64,000 bases of DNA from Schizochytrium sp. TIO01. Its lineage: Eukaryota; Sar; Bigyra; Thraustochytrida; Thraustochytriidae. The stretch is from the NCBI GenBank assembly GCA_004764695.1, contig SMSO01000037.1, positions 3,594,337 to 3,658,336 of the forward strand. Direction: 5' to 3'. The translations under genes and the position numbers were made by a program. Under the pieces are notes generated by a model. It was given only the letters and a program-made list of their open reading frames with translations. It had not been told where the DNA came from and made no database searches. This document shows, in pieces, positions 53,582-63,012 of this stretch; position 1 is the first letter of the stretch; the number at the start of each line of letters is the position of its first letter.

Positions 53582-55180
53582 ATGAAGGACATTTCTGCAG
53601 AGCTGCTGCTGTCACCAGCTCGTCGTTCAAGCTGTGCGAAGCGTGGTTCTCCTGAAGTGCAACTACGGGAAGAAGAAGAGGATGGGGCTAGTGACTGCGA
53701 CATGGATCATCCCCAGCCCCAGCCCCAGGTATCAGAACCTCACGATAAAACGGAAGCTGAGGACGACTTGCGAAGTGCAAACAAGCGCTTGAAGCTCGAA
53801 GCAGGAGAGGGGTCGTGCCTCGACGATGTCTCCTTTGAACTAGATGAGAACTCCATGTCTGCGCTTGACGTGGCCAACGTCAGCAACCTTGATAATGCTA
53901 AACAGCTGCTCTCGAGTTTGCTCGCAGATAGACAAGCACTAAAAAGCGCACTAAGGTATTACTACCGGATGGATACCTCCCTGGAGCATGTGGAGGATCT
54001 TGAGGAAGACGAAGGAGAAGACGAAAGAGAAGACGAAAGAGAAGACGAAGGGGAAGACGAAAGAGAAGACGAAGGGGAAGACGAAGAGGAAGACGAAGAG
54101 GAAGACGATGAGGAAGACGACGAGGAAGTTCACTTGTCTGGAGGAGAGGGGTTGGAAAGTATTTCTCCTTCGAAATCATCGTACGCTTCAACGACGCCAA
54201 GATCTTCTCCCGTTAAATCTCCACTTCCTCTCTATTGTCTATATGATGACTCATCCCTCCCTGATGAAAACTCTTTACATTTTGACTCCAGCATAGATCA
54301 AGCTGAGGTCGAAAGTGACATAGAGGACAATGACAATTTGAAGGTTGAAGTTAACGAGAGGGCGTCTTCATCTTCAAGTTTTACCTCGACTGACGCTTCC
54401 GCCGGAACCCCGAAGTCAGCAGTTAGCGAGGTTTGCAGCGACTGCGGCCTGAAATTCCAAAGTAGCAACACGAGAGATGCTCGCTTTGCGTCTGAATGTC
54501 TACAACATTTTGGCATATCAGTCTCACTTAGTGTGTGGAGACAAGGTCCGAACAGGAATCAAGAAGTGCTTATGCTTGTGGCTTCTCCGGAAGAAGCGGA
54601 TGAAGGTTACAACCCTCCTCAAGATAGACCTAATCTCAGCCTGGCAAATAGTACCGTGGGCTCTACTATGCTGGCCATACCTTCGACTAGCCTGGGACCA
54701 AGCGTGGGTTCTTGTGTTAGTCTTGCGGAGCCCCCGGTGCAGTTTGCACATGAGCAGAATTCTGCCCCTACTGACCCGTGTTCGCCGGAAACGGCGGCCC
54801 GTCGATTACTTTCTAAATGGCTGCCAAGTCTGCAGCAATCTACCCACATGTCGCTTGAGCTGCGTTGTTGCTCAGCTTACCCCATCCCCGGCACTGGCGA
54901 ACTCCGCATTCACTACACCACGAATTTGCCTTTGCACAGTTCTTTAGGCCATATTGAGGGCAGTACTGCTATGAATGTCGGCACGAACTTAAGTGCTTTT
55001 CCTCCTCAAACTGACGACTCGGACTCTTGCAACCGCCAAAGCCGCTACCAAGAAGAGCATCCTGCACGCGGAGCTATCTGGGTGATAAAAGACCAACTCG
55101 GAGTGGATGATCATGCCCCGTTTTCACTTTGTCATCCGTCCACCAAAGTTGAGCTAGCATATGAGTCCTCAACCTCATGA
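53582..55180 (+). CDS. Acidic-repeat protein of unknown function
   Basis: 532 residues from the first ATG. The frame extends 55 codons upstream to a TTG but contains no Met there. Residues about 80-90 carry a basic patch (NKRLKLEAG) that could serve nuclear import. An array of Glu-Asp repeats (EDEG/EDER/EDEE units) spans about 140-182. A Ser-rich region follows (about 188-275). A VCSDCGLKFQ segment at about 283-292 and further Cys/His residues suggest a small metal site or a PAS/GAF-like fold in the second half, but I cannot name the domain. Two longer conserved-looking stretches (about 310-340 and 410-460) are hydrophobic and mixed beta-type. A transcriptional or chromatin role would fit the acidic and basic tracts, but this is speculation. 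Confidence 0.65.
   Translation: MKDISAELLLSPARRSSCAKRGSPEVQLREEEEDGASDCDMDHPQPQPQVSEPHDKTEAEDDLRSANKRLKLEAGEGSCLDDVSFELDENSMSALDVANVSNLDNAKQLLSSLLADRQALKSALRYYYRMDTSLEHVEDLEEDEGEDEREDEREDEGEDEREDEGEDEEEDEEEDDEEDDEEVHLSGGEGLESISPSKSSYASTTPRSSPVKSPLPLYCLYDDSSLPDENSLHFDSSIDQAEVESDIEDNDNLKVEVNERASSSSSFTSTDASAGTPKSAVSEVCSDCGLKFQSSNTRDARFASECLQHFGISVSLSVWRQGPNRNQEVLMLVASPEEADEGYNPPQDRPNLSLANSTVGSTMLAIPSTSLGPSVGSCVSLAEPPVQFAHEQNSAPTDPCSPETAARRLLSKWLPSLQQSTHMSLELRCCSAYPIPGTGELRIHYTTNLPLHSSLGHIEGSTAMNVGTNLSAFPPQTDDSDSCNRQSRYQEEHPARGAIWVIKDQLGVDDHAPFSLCHPSTKVELAYESSTS
53996..54126 (+). repeat. GAAGACGAAG minisatellite (Glu/Asp repeat)
   Basis: Purine-rich 6- and 12-base units (GAAGAC GAA(A/G)(G/A)(G/A)) repeat about 11 times inside the acidic-repeat gene and encode alternating Glu and Asp. 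Nearly pure purine on one strand over 130 bases. Confidence 0.85.
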
Positions 55181-55851
55181 TGCATCTACGCCAAGAATGA
55201 CGAGAGTGATGAATATCCTCATCAATATCATCACGATCATGATCGCCCTCCTCATCTTGATCAGTAAAAACAGCTCCTGCTGGGTCCTTGCTGATGCGTA
55301 GAGAATTGGAGAAGATGTACGTACCTACACTTACCCTTTGCCAAAAGGAAAAGTGTTGCTAACAAGCCCAGAACTTCCTACGTAGACACGTAGGCTCTTT
55401 TATATTGCTGCGAACCTGGAACTCTCAGGACTCGGAATTCGTTTCTTGAACATCTCATGGATCGATGGTTTTCACGGCGCCAAATTGTGCCAGAACGTTC
55501 AGACAACGAGCCGCTCGGTTAGTCCTTTTTAGGTCCGCAGCATCATTCAGCGACCATGGCTCAGAACCGCAAAAGACGACGCACGTGCTCCACTCAGTAT
55601 GATACCAGTAGCATTGACAGGCAGCCACAGAGGTCTAAAAGGTAGTAGGTACTGCTTTCAGGAATTGAAGAGATGACGACGATAGTGGTGACCATTCACG
55701 ACAGATAGTTTTCATAAGCTCAAACTGAAGACATTCAGAACCCACGCATTGCATTGGTTCTTTCACGGCAGGGTCTCTCATTTAGCCGAATGCCAGCAAC
55801 TTTCGATTGGTGCGATTGACCTTCTTCAGAACAAGGATGGCGAAAGGGCAT

Positions 55852-55873
55852 GCAAGCAAGCAAGCAAGCAAGA
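55852..55873 (+). repeat. AAGC tetranucleotide run
   Basis: Five to six units of GCAA/AAGC. Confidence 0.75.
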
Positions 55874-56166
55874 CCAGATTAGATGTTAGATCGCACTCAA
55901 GAACCGAGCTAGCATAGCCAGCCAGACCAATGAATAAACAACTTAGCTCTACAACTAACTAGCTTTACTAGCTCTTGTTTCTTCAGATTGACGCCAACCA
56001 ATGCAGACGAAAGGCCTAACCTCGAGCTTCATGTGCTGCTTCTGTTGTCTTGCAAAGGCCGCTGGTCAGCGCCAAGACCTGAGTTGTTCGCCTGCTGGCT
56101 CTACTTCTAGAGTCTGTCGTAGCACAAGTTTTACAGGACCAATGCTTCAGAAAAGCTGACGTATTT

Positions 56167-56275
56167 CATGAACCATGAATCATGAATATGAACAATTCAT
56201 GAATCATGAATCATGAATCGTGAATCATGAATCGTGAATCACGGATTATGAATTATGATTCATGATTCACGATTC
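56167..56275. repeat. 7-bp ATGAATC array with inverted arm
   Basis: About eight direct units of CATGAAT/CGTGAAT (56167-56240) are followed by the reverse complement (TGATTCA, CGATTC) to 56275. The two arms can pair into an imperfect hairpin of some 20-30 base pairs. Confidence 0.7.
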
Positions 56276-58554
56276 GTTTGTAGAGAATCCCAAAGGCTTC
56301 CGAGTCGGGTCAAAGCAGTCGGAGGGCTTGGACAAGTGCTACTAACTAGTACGGGTACCAAAGGTGCCCTGGTGAGTGAGTGTGAATTTTCATTGGTACC
56401 TGTAGAGAGGCACCAACCCACTAAGTGCTGTTTTTGTACAAGGAGACCTCCATCATGAAGGAGTGTTGGCGATTGTCGCGGGTTTTCATAATAGCTGCGT
56501 CTGGCGATGAGGGAAGTGGTGGAGCGTGCGGGCGTGTGAGCGAGCCAACGAGCCAGTGGCACTTTTGCTGCGCGTGTTGTTTTTGATTCGCGCTCGCGTC
56601 AAACGTGGTGGGAAAACTTCCCTGAAAAAGCTCTTGTGGAAAATGAGAATAAAAACTTTGACGGAGCAATATTCCTTTATTTTCGTTAGTTTTTTATTAT
56701 TATAAAATCAAAAAGAGAAAGAAAAGGCATGCAAGGAAAGGGGAAATAAAGAATAAATCGATCAAATGTTGATCTGGGTGCCTACAGTTTCTTATAAATT
56801 TAATAAGAAAGAAGAAGTATTTGCTACGATGGAAACCAGGGCTATCTAACCAGTAAGTCTGCAAGCTTTTCAAGGTGATGATGATGGAAAGAGACGATAG
56901 AGCCTTTGTCTTATTCGTTTGATGGTCTCTCAAAAGTTAGTTTTCCATTATTTTCATATCATAAATAAAAGCTCGGCTTTAAAAACATAAAAAATAAAAT
57001 ACTATCCCATAAATTCCATTTCGTTCGCACCGCTTTTCGGATGCTGATGCTGAGTTGGTAATTATGGCAGTGAATGAAAAGCCGTATCCTTGACAACACC
57101 GGTTTCCATGAGTACTACGAGGTCGATCATGCGTTTGCGTACGATTAAAACGCAACGCAACGCCCCATATGGGTTCCTATCCACCGACTACTGGTAGGTG
57201 CCATGCTAGAAAGTAGTAAGTATACTATGGATGGCACTGGTTGGTCAAATTGAATGAATGAATGAATTAGGAATATTTGGTTAGAAATGCCCACTTCTAA
57301 GCGGATTGACGCAGATAACTAAATCTGAGCAGGTGAGTATGGACAGAGAGAGATGCGAGTGTTATCGCAGAGGTTCAATTTACTCATCGATCTGTCTGAG
57401 CTAATGTTGAACATTGCTCAGGTTGAGAATCGGAGTTGGAGATTCCTGAAGCACCCAAGGAAAACACATTTTATGCAAGAGCAATCTTGAATATGAATCA
57501 TGCTTGGTTGGCGTTAATGGTGGGCAAATAGTAAAGCAAAAAACACAAGTGAGTAGGCTTTTGCTTCGCTTCAAGTTTCTTCGCAGCAGAATGTAGGTTT
57601 CTGGGCTGCTGCTGATAGTACGACCTCCTCAAGGTTAGCATCTAGAGCGAATTGGGCAATATTATGTATACGTCCAATTGCATACTTGTGTCAATATCTT
57701 GTTTCAACAGTCCACAAACGAGAGATGCTACAACTGCGGAATACAAGCTCCACAGCATGTCCGAGATTGTCAAAACCTCTCCTTTTAAACCCTACCGACG
57801 GCTCCACTTTAACCATTCGTTGACATACCTGGTACAAATCCTGCTCCAGATCGGCGAAGTGAACTAAGCCTAGCACAAAAATCAAAGACTCCTTGTGATG
57901 GTTCTAAGGAGCAGCTGTGACCCAGCAGCGGCGATCTTGGGCCTTGGGCTAGAGTACCGGTGGATAGCATCTGGGTATGCCATTCGGTTTTTAATGGAAA
58001 TGACCCTCGCCCAAAGGTGCATCGTCTCCTTTACAGAGCGTCTGTAAGCATATCGCCGCAAACGAATAGACCAAACGAGCCTGCATGAGCTCGAAGTAAT
58101 AGGATGGCAGAACCGGTGCTTCTCCCAGAGCGCTACCATGATAATATCGCCTAGGGTTGCATTTCATCTCCATGCGTGGCATCGAATTCCATCTCTTCAA
58201 CTTTTCTCATTCCTTCTGGGTACCTTAGGTATGTCGGAATTGCTTATGTGATCCTCTTCTATTATTAACATTTCATTATTAATGTATATATTGTTTACAA
58301 ATTAATCATAGTCAGCTACTACTAGAGAGTAGTAAAACTATCACATTTAGAAACATTTTTCTTTTCTTTTCCTTGTTCTTCTTCTCTTTTAAAACTCTTG
58401 AACGAAGAGCCTGAGCAGTAAGTATTTATTTCACAACCTCAATTGCCAATTGACAATATAAATATACTCCACATACTATTTGTTTACTGTACAATTTTGT
58501 TTGGAGCGTTGTAATCCATCCTCACGCTCATTATCATTTTAATTGAGTTGAGAC

Positions 58555-58862
58555 GATCGATCGATCGATAGATACATAGAGAGATAAGGCGGCGAACTCG
58601 AACCTTTGCGCTTTGTCTCCTCCACGAAGGGGTTTTTGGCAACCGCGACAGGCTCTGAAGGGCACGCGGACATGAATGAATGAGCGAGCGAGCGAGCAGC
58701 GCAGGACGCCTGAGGACGAGCGGGCTCCACTCAGCCTTGCGGTAGTGAGTGGAGAGCATCGCAGCAGTCGCCCGAAGTCGCAGAAAGAAGTGCTGTCGAA
58801 ACGCCGCCAGAAGAAGGAAGGGCTCCTCTCTGAAAGAAAGAAAGAAAGAAAGAAAGAAAATA
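58555..58862 (+). repeat. GATC, GAGC and GAAA microsatellites
   Basis: Three separate runs: GATC/GATA units at 58555-58571, GAGC units at 58681-58697 and GAAA units at 58831-58860. Confidence 0.8.
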
Positions 58863-59307
58863 AATGAATTGTCAAGAATCACCGTTGAGAGAAATCGCTT
58901 TCCGACAAAGAAGAAAAGAAAAACAAGAGATACGTACGTAGGATATATATATATATACATGTATTATGTATATGCGCTGCTTAGTGCTGTACTTGAGAGG
59001 TCGCGCAGAACCTATGGAACACTAGCGTTTCTTTCTGGCCTTCTTTTGCCGAAGGTGCCACGAAAGGGCGTTTGCTGAGACAGAGGATTCTCTCATCTCG
59101 TGAGGGACCTCTGTAGAAGAGCCTGCGCTGCGCTCGTATAACTGGGACACAGACGCCACCCATTGCACTGCAGTGCAGTGCTGCGTCTAATGCGAGGCGG
59201 TAGCGATAAGCGAATTCAATCATTTGTAATACTCCTGATTGCTGCACGGTATTATGATGGGATTCTTTTCTTTTCTCTAGCTAGAGCTATGTCCTGATAG
59301 CTGTAGT

Positions 59308-59494
59308 GAGTAAGTAAGTAAGTAGTAGGGGGTAAAGAGAAAGGAGATGACTTTGTCCAAGAGAGACAGAAAAAAGAACTTCTGCTGATTCCCTTTCTCG
59401 TTTTTTGTGAGCAGAACAGCACTCTTTCAAAGCGTTGTTCTCGCACTGAGTGGAAACTCGGTAAAACAGAAGAAGAAGAAGAAGAAGAAGAAGT
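59308..59494 (+). repeat. AGTA and AGA microsatellites
   Basis: AGTA units at 59308-59329 and eight or nine AGA units at 59468-59494. Confidence 0.8.
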
Positions 59495-59869
59495 GGAGGC
59501 AGGCAGGAAGGAAGTAAACTGTAGTAGTAGAGTTTTTAAATTTTGTTTTTCCAGCATTGAAAGGAAGATTTTCTAATTTAAAAAAACGCTTTTTTTTTTT
59601 TTGCGTTTTTTTTAAAAATTGAATTTTAAATTAAATATTAAAATATTAAAGCGCATATGATTTAAAGGAGCGCCTTTCACCGTGCAAACCCCGTTTGATC
59701 GCCCTTCCCGCGGCTCTGCAGTCTGCAGAAGGTCGGTCTCCTTGAGCCCTCCTTCCCCGGTCACTTCTTTCTGGCAGGAAGGCAGGACCTGCTGTGTCTC
59801 CTCTCTCCCTTCACGCTTGGTGTCTCTTTGAGCTCGTAGTCATCGCCAGCCAATCGTTCCGTCGCAACC

Positions 59870-61286
59870 ATGAGGTCCTTCTCAAGCTTGGTCAGTCTTT
59901 TGGCGCTTGCGTGCTGCTCGGTGGTAGTAGTGTCGCAGCCTTCCGCAGACGAGGTACCGGAGTTCTTTGACACAAGGTCCAAGTGGTTCGGATGTGGCCT
60001 GCATGTCGTGGACCAGGGTCAGTGCGGCAGCTGCTGGGCAGCTAGCGCTGCCTCGGTCTTTGGTGATCGCCTTTGCATTTGGCTTGCTGAGAACGGCACT
60101 GGTGTCGGTGCTGGGGGTGAGTTCACAGGAAACAGACTCTTTCAGAAGGCTGGCCAGTGCACGGAGGATCTTCACCAAGCTCACGACCACGGCTGCAAGC
60201 GCACAGCCATGTTCGCTTCGCCGCAGGCGCTACTTTCTTGCGCCTCGTTCGATGCTGACAGCAAGCTCTTCCCGGACTCAGCCGGCTGCGGTGGTGGCTG
60301 GAATTCTGACGCCTGGAGGTACATTTTTCTTTACGGATTGCCGCCCATGGAGGCGTCTGGAGCAGGAGGCTGTGTGCCATACACCTCGGGACACTGCAGC
60401 GGCAAAGACCCTAATGGAAACGGCTGCAGATCATGCAAAGGCGTGATTGACCAGTGCGAGGATTCCGGGCAAGAAACCTGTATTTTACAAAGCACAGAGC
60501 TTTGGATTTATTCATGACAAAGAACTCAGGCCCCGAGGAAACACCGGAGTGCCAAGACCTGAATCTGATGCACCGGCATTGCAGAGGCAAGTACACGCGA
60601 TGCAGGTGGAGATCATGACCAATGGACCGATTCAGGTCTGCATTGACTACTACGGAAATTTCGGCAAGTTCTTCAACGACTCGCCATTGGGAATTTACAA
60701 CAGCACTGATAAGTTCCCGCTAACTGGAGGACATTGCTTAAACATCATTGGATGGGGTCACGACAAGTCGTCCAAGCTCGACTACTGGATCGTTAAAAAC
60801 AGCTGGGGCCCCAACTGGGGCAACGAAGGTGTTTTCCGCTTCATTCGTGGCGCCGATCTTTGTGGTATCGAGAGCGATATTTGGACAGGATGCCCTGCTA
60901 ACTCTAAGTGCGAACTTACAGCTGGTGTTGTGCACAATGAGTCTCACGTGCCCAACGGCGCCGAGGACCACCCTATCCTCATGCAGCGCCTCTTTAGCGA
61001 GGGAGTTATGCTCTCGCTTGCTGACTCTGATACTTCCGAGGACAAGATCAATGTTGGCGGACCTAGTCGTGGCGGTTACTGGCACGAGCTCACACGTGGC
61101 GACTATGGTGAAGGCCCTTTTGCTCATTACATCGCCCACGCGTACGAGAAAGCCTACGGTGCCCCCAACACTATCGAGCATGCTGTGGCTGCAGCTCGCC
61201 GTGTGCGTACTCAGGGTGGTGTGCGAGGCTTTAAGCTCAACGTTTTGTTTGAGAACGGTAAGGAGGTCAACCAGGACCACATCTAA
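59870..61286 (+). CDS. Cathepsin B-like cysteine protease, frameshifted
   Basis: About 471 residues if one base is removed. A signal peptide (about 1-23) is followed almost directly by the mature-like start FDTRSKWFGC, so the usual inhibitory propeptide is absent or only a few residues long. The catalytic Cys is 55 (QCGSCWA). GCGGGW near 145 and the SDR-like GDRLCIWL segment fit papain-family C1A, cathepsin B type. His288 (GGHCLN) and Asn310 (KNSWGPNWG) complete the triad. About 120 residues beyond the catalytic domain form an unrecognised C-terminal extension. The frame shifts between 60447 and 60515; removing one G of the G3 run at 60467-60469 gives EDSGKKPVFYKAQSF, as expected. Secreted or lysosomal protein digestion is the likely role. 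The start is the first ATG, in a CAACC context. Confidence 0.87.
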
Positions 61287-62319
61287 ACCCTGCTTTGTAC
61301 CCTCCTCTGATTGGTTCATACTTCATTCTCTCGGTACATAGTACAACATTCTCGGTGAGCTATAGGTATTGTATACTACATAGCTAGTGTGCATCAGCCA
61401 TCGATCCATCGACAAATCTGCCTCTCTGAAACAATTAAGCATGAAAGAACAAGGCAATGAGATCGTTGATGCGGTAGTGATTCTTTTTTTTTTTTCAGAT
61501 GATGAGGTTGGTGACGATAATATCTACGACGTTTTACGCTGTCACGCATATCTGCTTTCGTGATTGTGTATGGGTTGTTGGTCTTCTCCTTCGACTCACG
61601 CCCGCTCTATACAAACTCTTATATCCTTGCTAATGCACAGTAAGAGAACAGCAAACAGGGCCAGTAATATAATAAGGCTAGTCAGCTAGTTAGCTCCCCT
61701 ACTTAGCTTCAAAACACTAGAAACTTGGCCTGATTGCTGTTAGTTCATACATTTCTTTCTTTTATAAATAAGAATATCGCTAATTATATAGATGTGTGAT
61801 TTAAATGCTCTTGCAAAACTGGTTTCATTATTTTCTGCATAGACCAAAGGAAGCCCGATTGGCAGAATTATAGAGGCATTACATATACGCCGGGCTCTTT
61901 CACATGGTATTTTTCAAGTATCGTCATGTTTTGGCTTTCCTAATTTATACGGAGGTAGAGCGTGGGTCGAGAATATAATTTGTGGATTGGCTTTGTGATT
62001 TACAATTGCAAGCAGGTAAATGAAGCAAGGAGCGACGTTTGCTCATATAGAACGGCTTGTCAGAGACATTTCAAAGTTATTGCTGACCTGGTCACACCAA
62101 AACAAAGCTAAAACCTCAAAAAGCAGTAGAAAAAAAAAGCTATACGAATAAGACGTGCACATGCAAATAGTAAAATTAATTCAAAATGCTAGGAAGATAC
62201 GAAAGTAAGGTAGAGATGATCTCACATCTTTTCAACCCTTGCTCCTTTTCATTAACTCAACTCCTGAGGAGGAAGGATGACAAGACTTTAAACTTGCCAA
62301 ATTCAAACACAACTTATTT
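61287..62319. other. Spacer between convergent cathepsin and FAHD1 genes
   Basis: A T10 run near 61487-61496 and AT-rich sequence. No ORF with a domain and no RNA gene recognised. Confidence 0.35.
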
Positions 62320-63012
62320 TTAAAGCTTAGGAAGAGTCTCCATGCCAACGAAGGGGCCGGCTTCAACCTTGAAAGTCATCTCACGGTCATATTCATCATT
62401 GACACCATTGCAGCCAAAGGTTACGGTATCGCCTGGGTTCATGGGACCAACACCAGAAGGAGTGCCAGTAAGGATGATATCACCCTTCTCAAGGGTCATG
62501 GAGTGAGTAACAGCAGTAATGAGCTGGGCCACATCAAAGACCATATCTGCAACAACATTGCGCTGACGCTCCTCCCCATTAATAGAAAGCCAAAGCTCAA
62601 TCTTCTTTGGGTCGGCAATCAACTCCTTCGGAATGAATGGACCAAGCGGGAGGAAGGTGTCGAAGCCTTTAGCTCGGGACCACGGCAGCTTCTTACTCTT
62701 GGCCTCATCCTGAAGCGTGCGACCAGTAATATCAACAGCAATGGCATATCCGGCCACATGGTCAAACGCCTCTTTGAGCGGCACCCGGGATGCTTTATCG
62801 CTGCCAATTACTACAGCGAGCTCGATCTCGTGGTGCACCTCACCAACTCCCTGAGGAAGAAGAATCGGATCCGGCATTTGCACAATGCTGTTGGCTGGCT
62901 TAAGAAACCAAAACGGGTTCTTAGGGAGCTCATTCTTCAACTCCTTGGCATGGTTTACGTAATTGCGACCAATTGCAACGATTGTGCGCGGGCGAGCTGG
63001 AAATCCCTTCAT
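62320..63012 (-). CDS. FAHD1-like fumarylacetoacetate hydrolase-family protein
   Basis: 230 residues, normal for FAHD1. The FAH fold's metal site is visible: Glu62, Glu64 and Asp94 (HHEIELAVVIG...DITGR), with Lys/Arg-rich loop residues and TGTPSGVG near the C-terminal active-site loop. FAHD1 proteins act as acylpyruvate hydrolase and oxaloacetate decarboxylase in mitochondria and need Mg or Mn. The N-terminus (MKGFPARPRT) is basic but short, so a mitochondrial presequence is uncertain. One exon, start at the first ATG. It lies tail-to-tail with the cathepsin gene. The family call is firm, the exact substrate less so. Confidence 0.92.
   Translation of the reverse strand: MKGFPARPRTIVAIGRNYVNHAKELKNELPKNPFWFLKPANSIVQMPDPILLPQGVGEVHHEIELAVVIGSDKASRVPLKEAFDHVAGYAIAVDITGRTLQDEAKSKKLPWSRAKGFDTFLPLGPFIPKELIADPKKIELWLSINGEERQRNVVADMVFDVAQLITAVTHSMTLEKGDIILTGTPSGVGPMNPGDTVTFGCNGVNDEYDREMTFKVEAGPFVGMETLPKL

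Larger units (their letters stand above)
55181..59869. other. 4.7 kb repeat-rich spacer
   Basis: The largest region without a recognisable gene apart from the PAP2-carrier gap. It holds several tetranucleotide runs and an inverted ATGAATC array (listed separately), a T14 run near 59588-59602 and long AT-rich stretches. ORFs are short, overlapping on both strands and low-complexity. The last 250 bases are the likely promoter and leader of the cathepsin gene. Confidence 0.4.

Noticed and set aside
53898-54200. Arg/Leu-rich repeat ORF on the minus strand
   Set aside because: Antisense of the Glu-Asp minisatellite in the acidic-repeat gene.
56255-56562. Overlapping ORFs of 67 and 100 codons on opposite strands
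   Set aside because: Antisense pair in a repeat-rich spacer with no domain; neither shows codon bias.
58590-58640. Possible tRNA (B-box-like string on the minus strand)
   Set aside because: The T-arm stem does not pair, and no A box or acceptor stem is found at the right distance.
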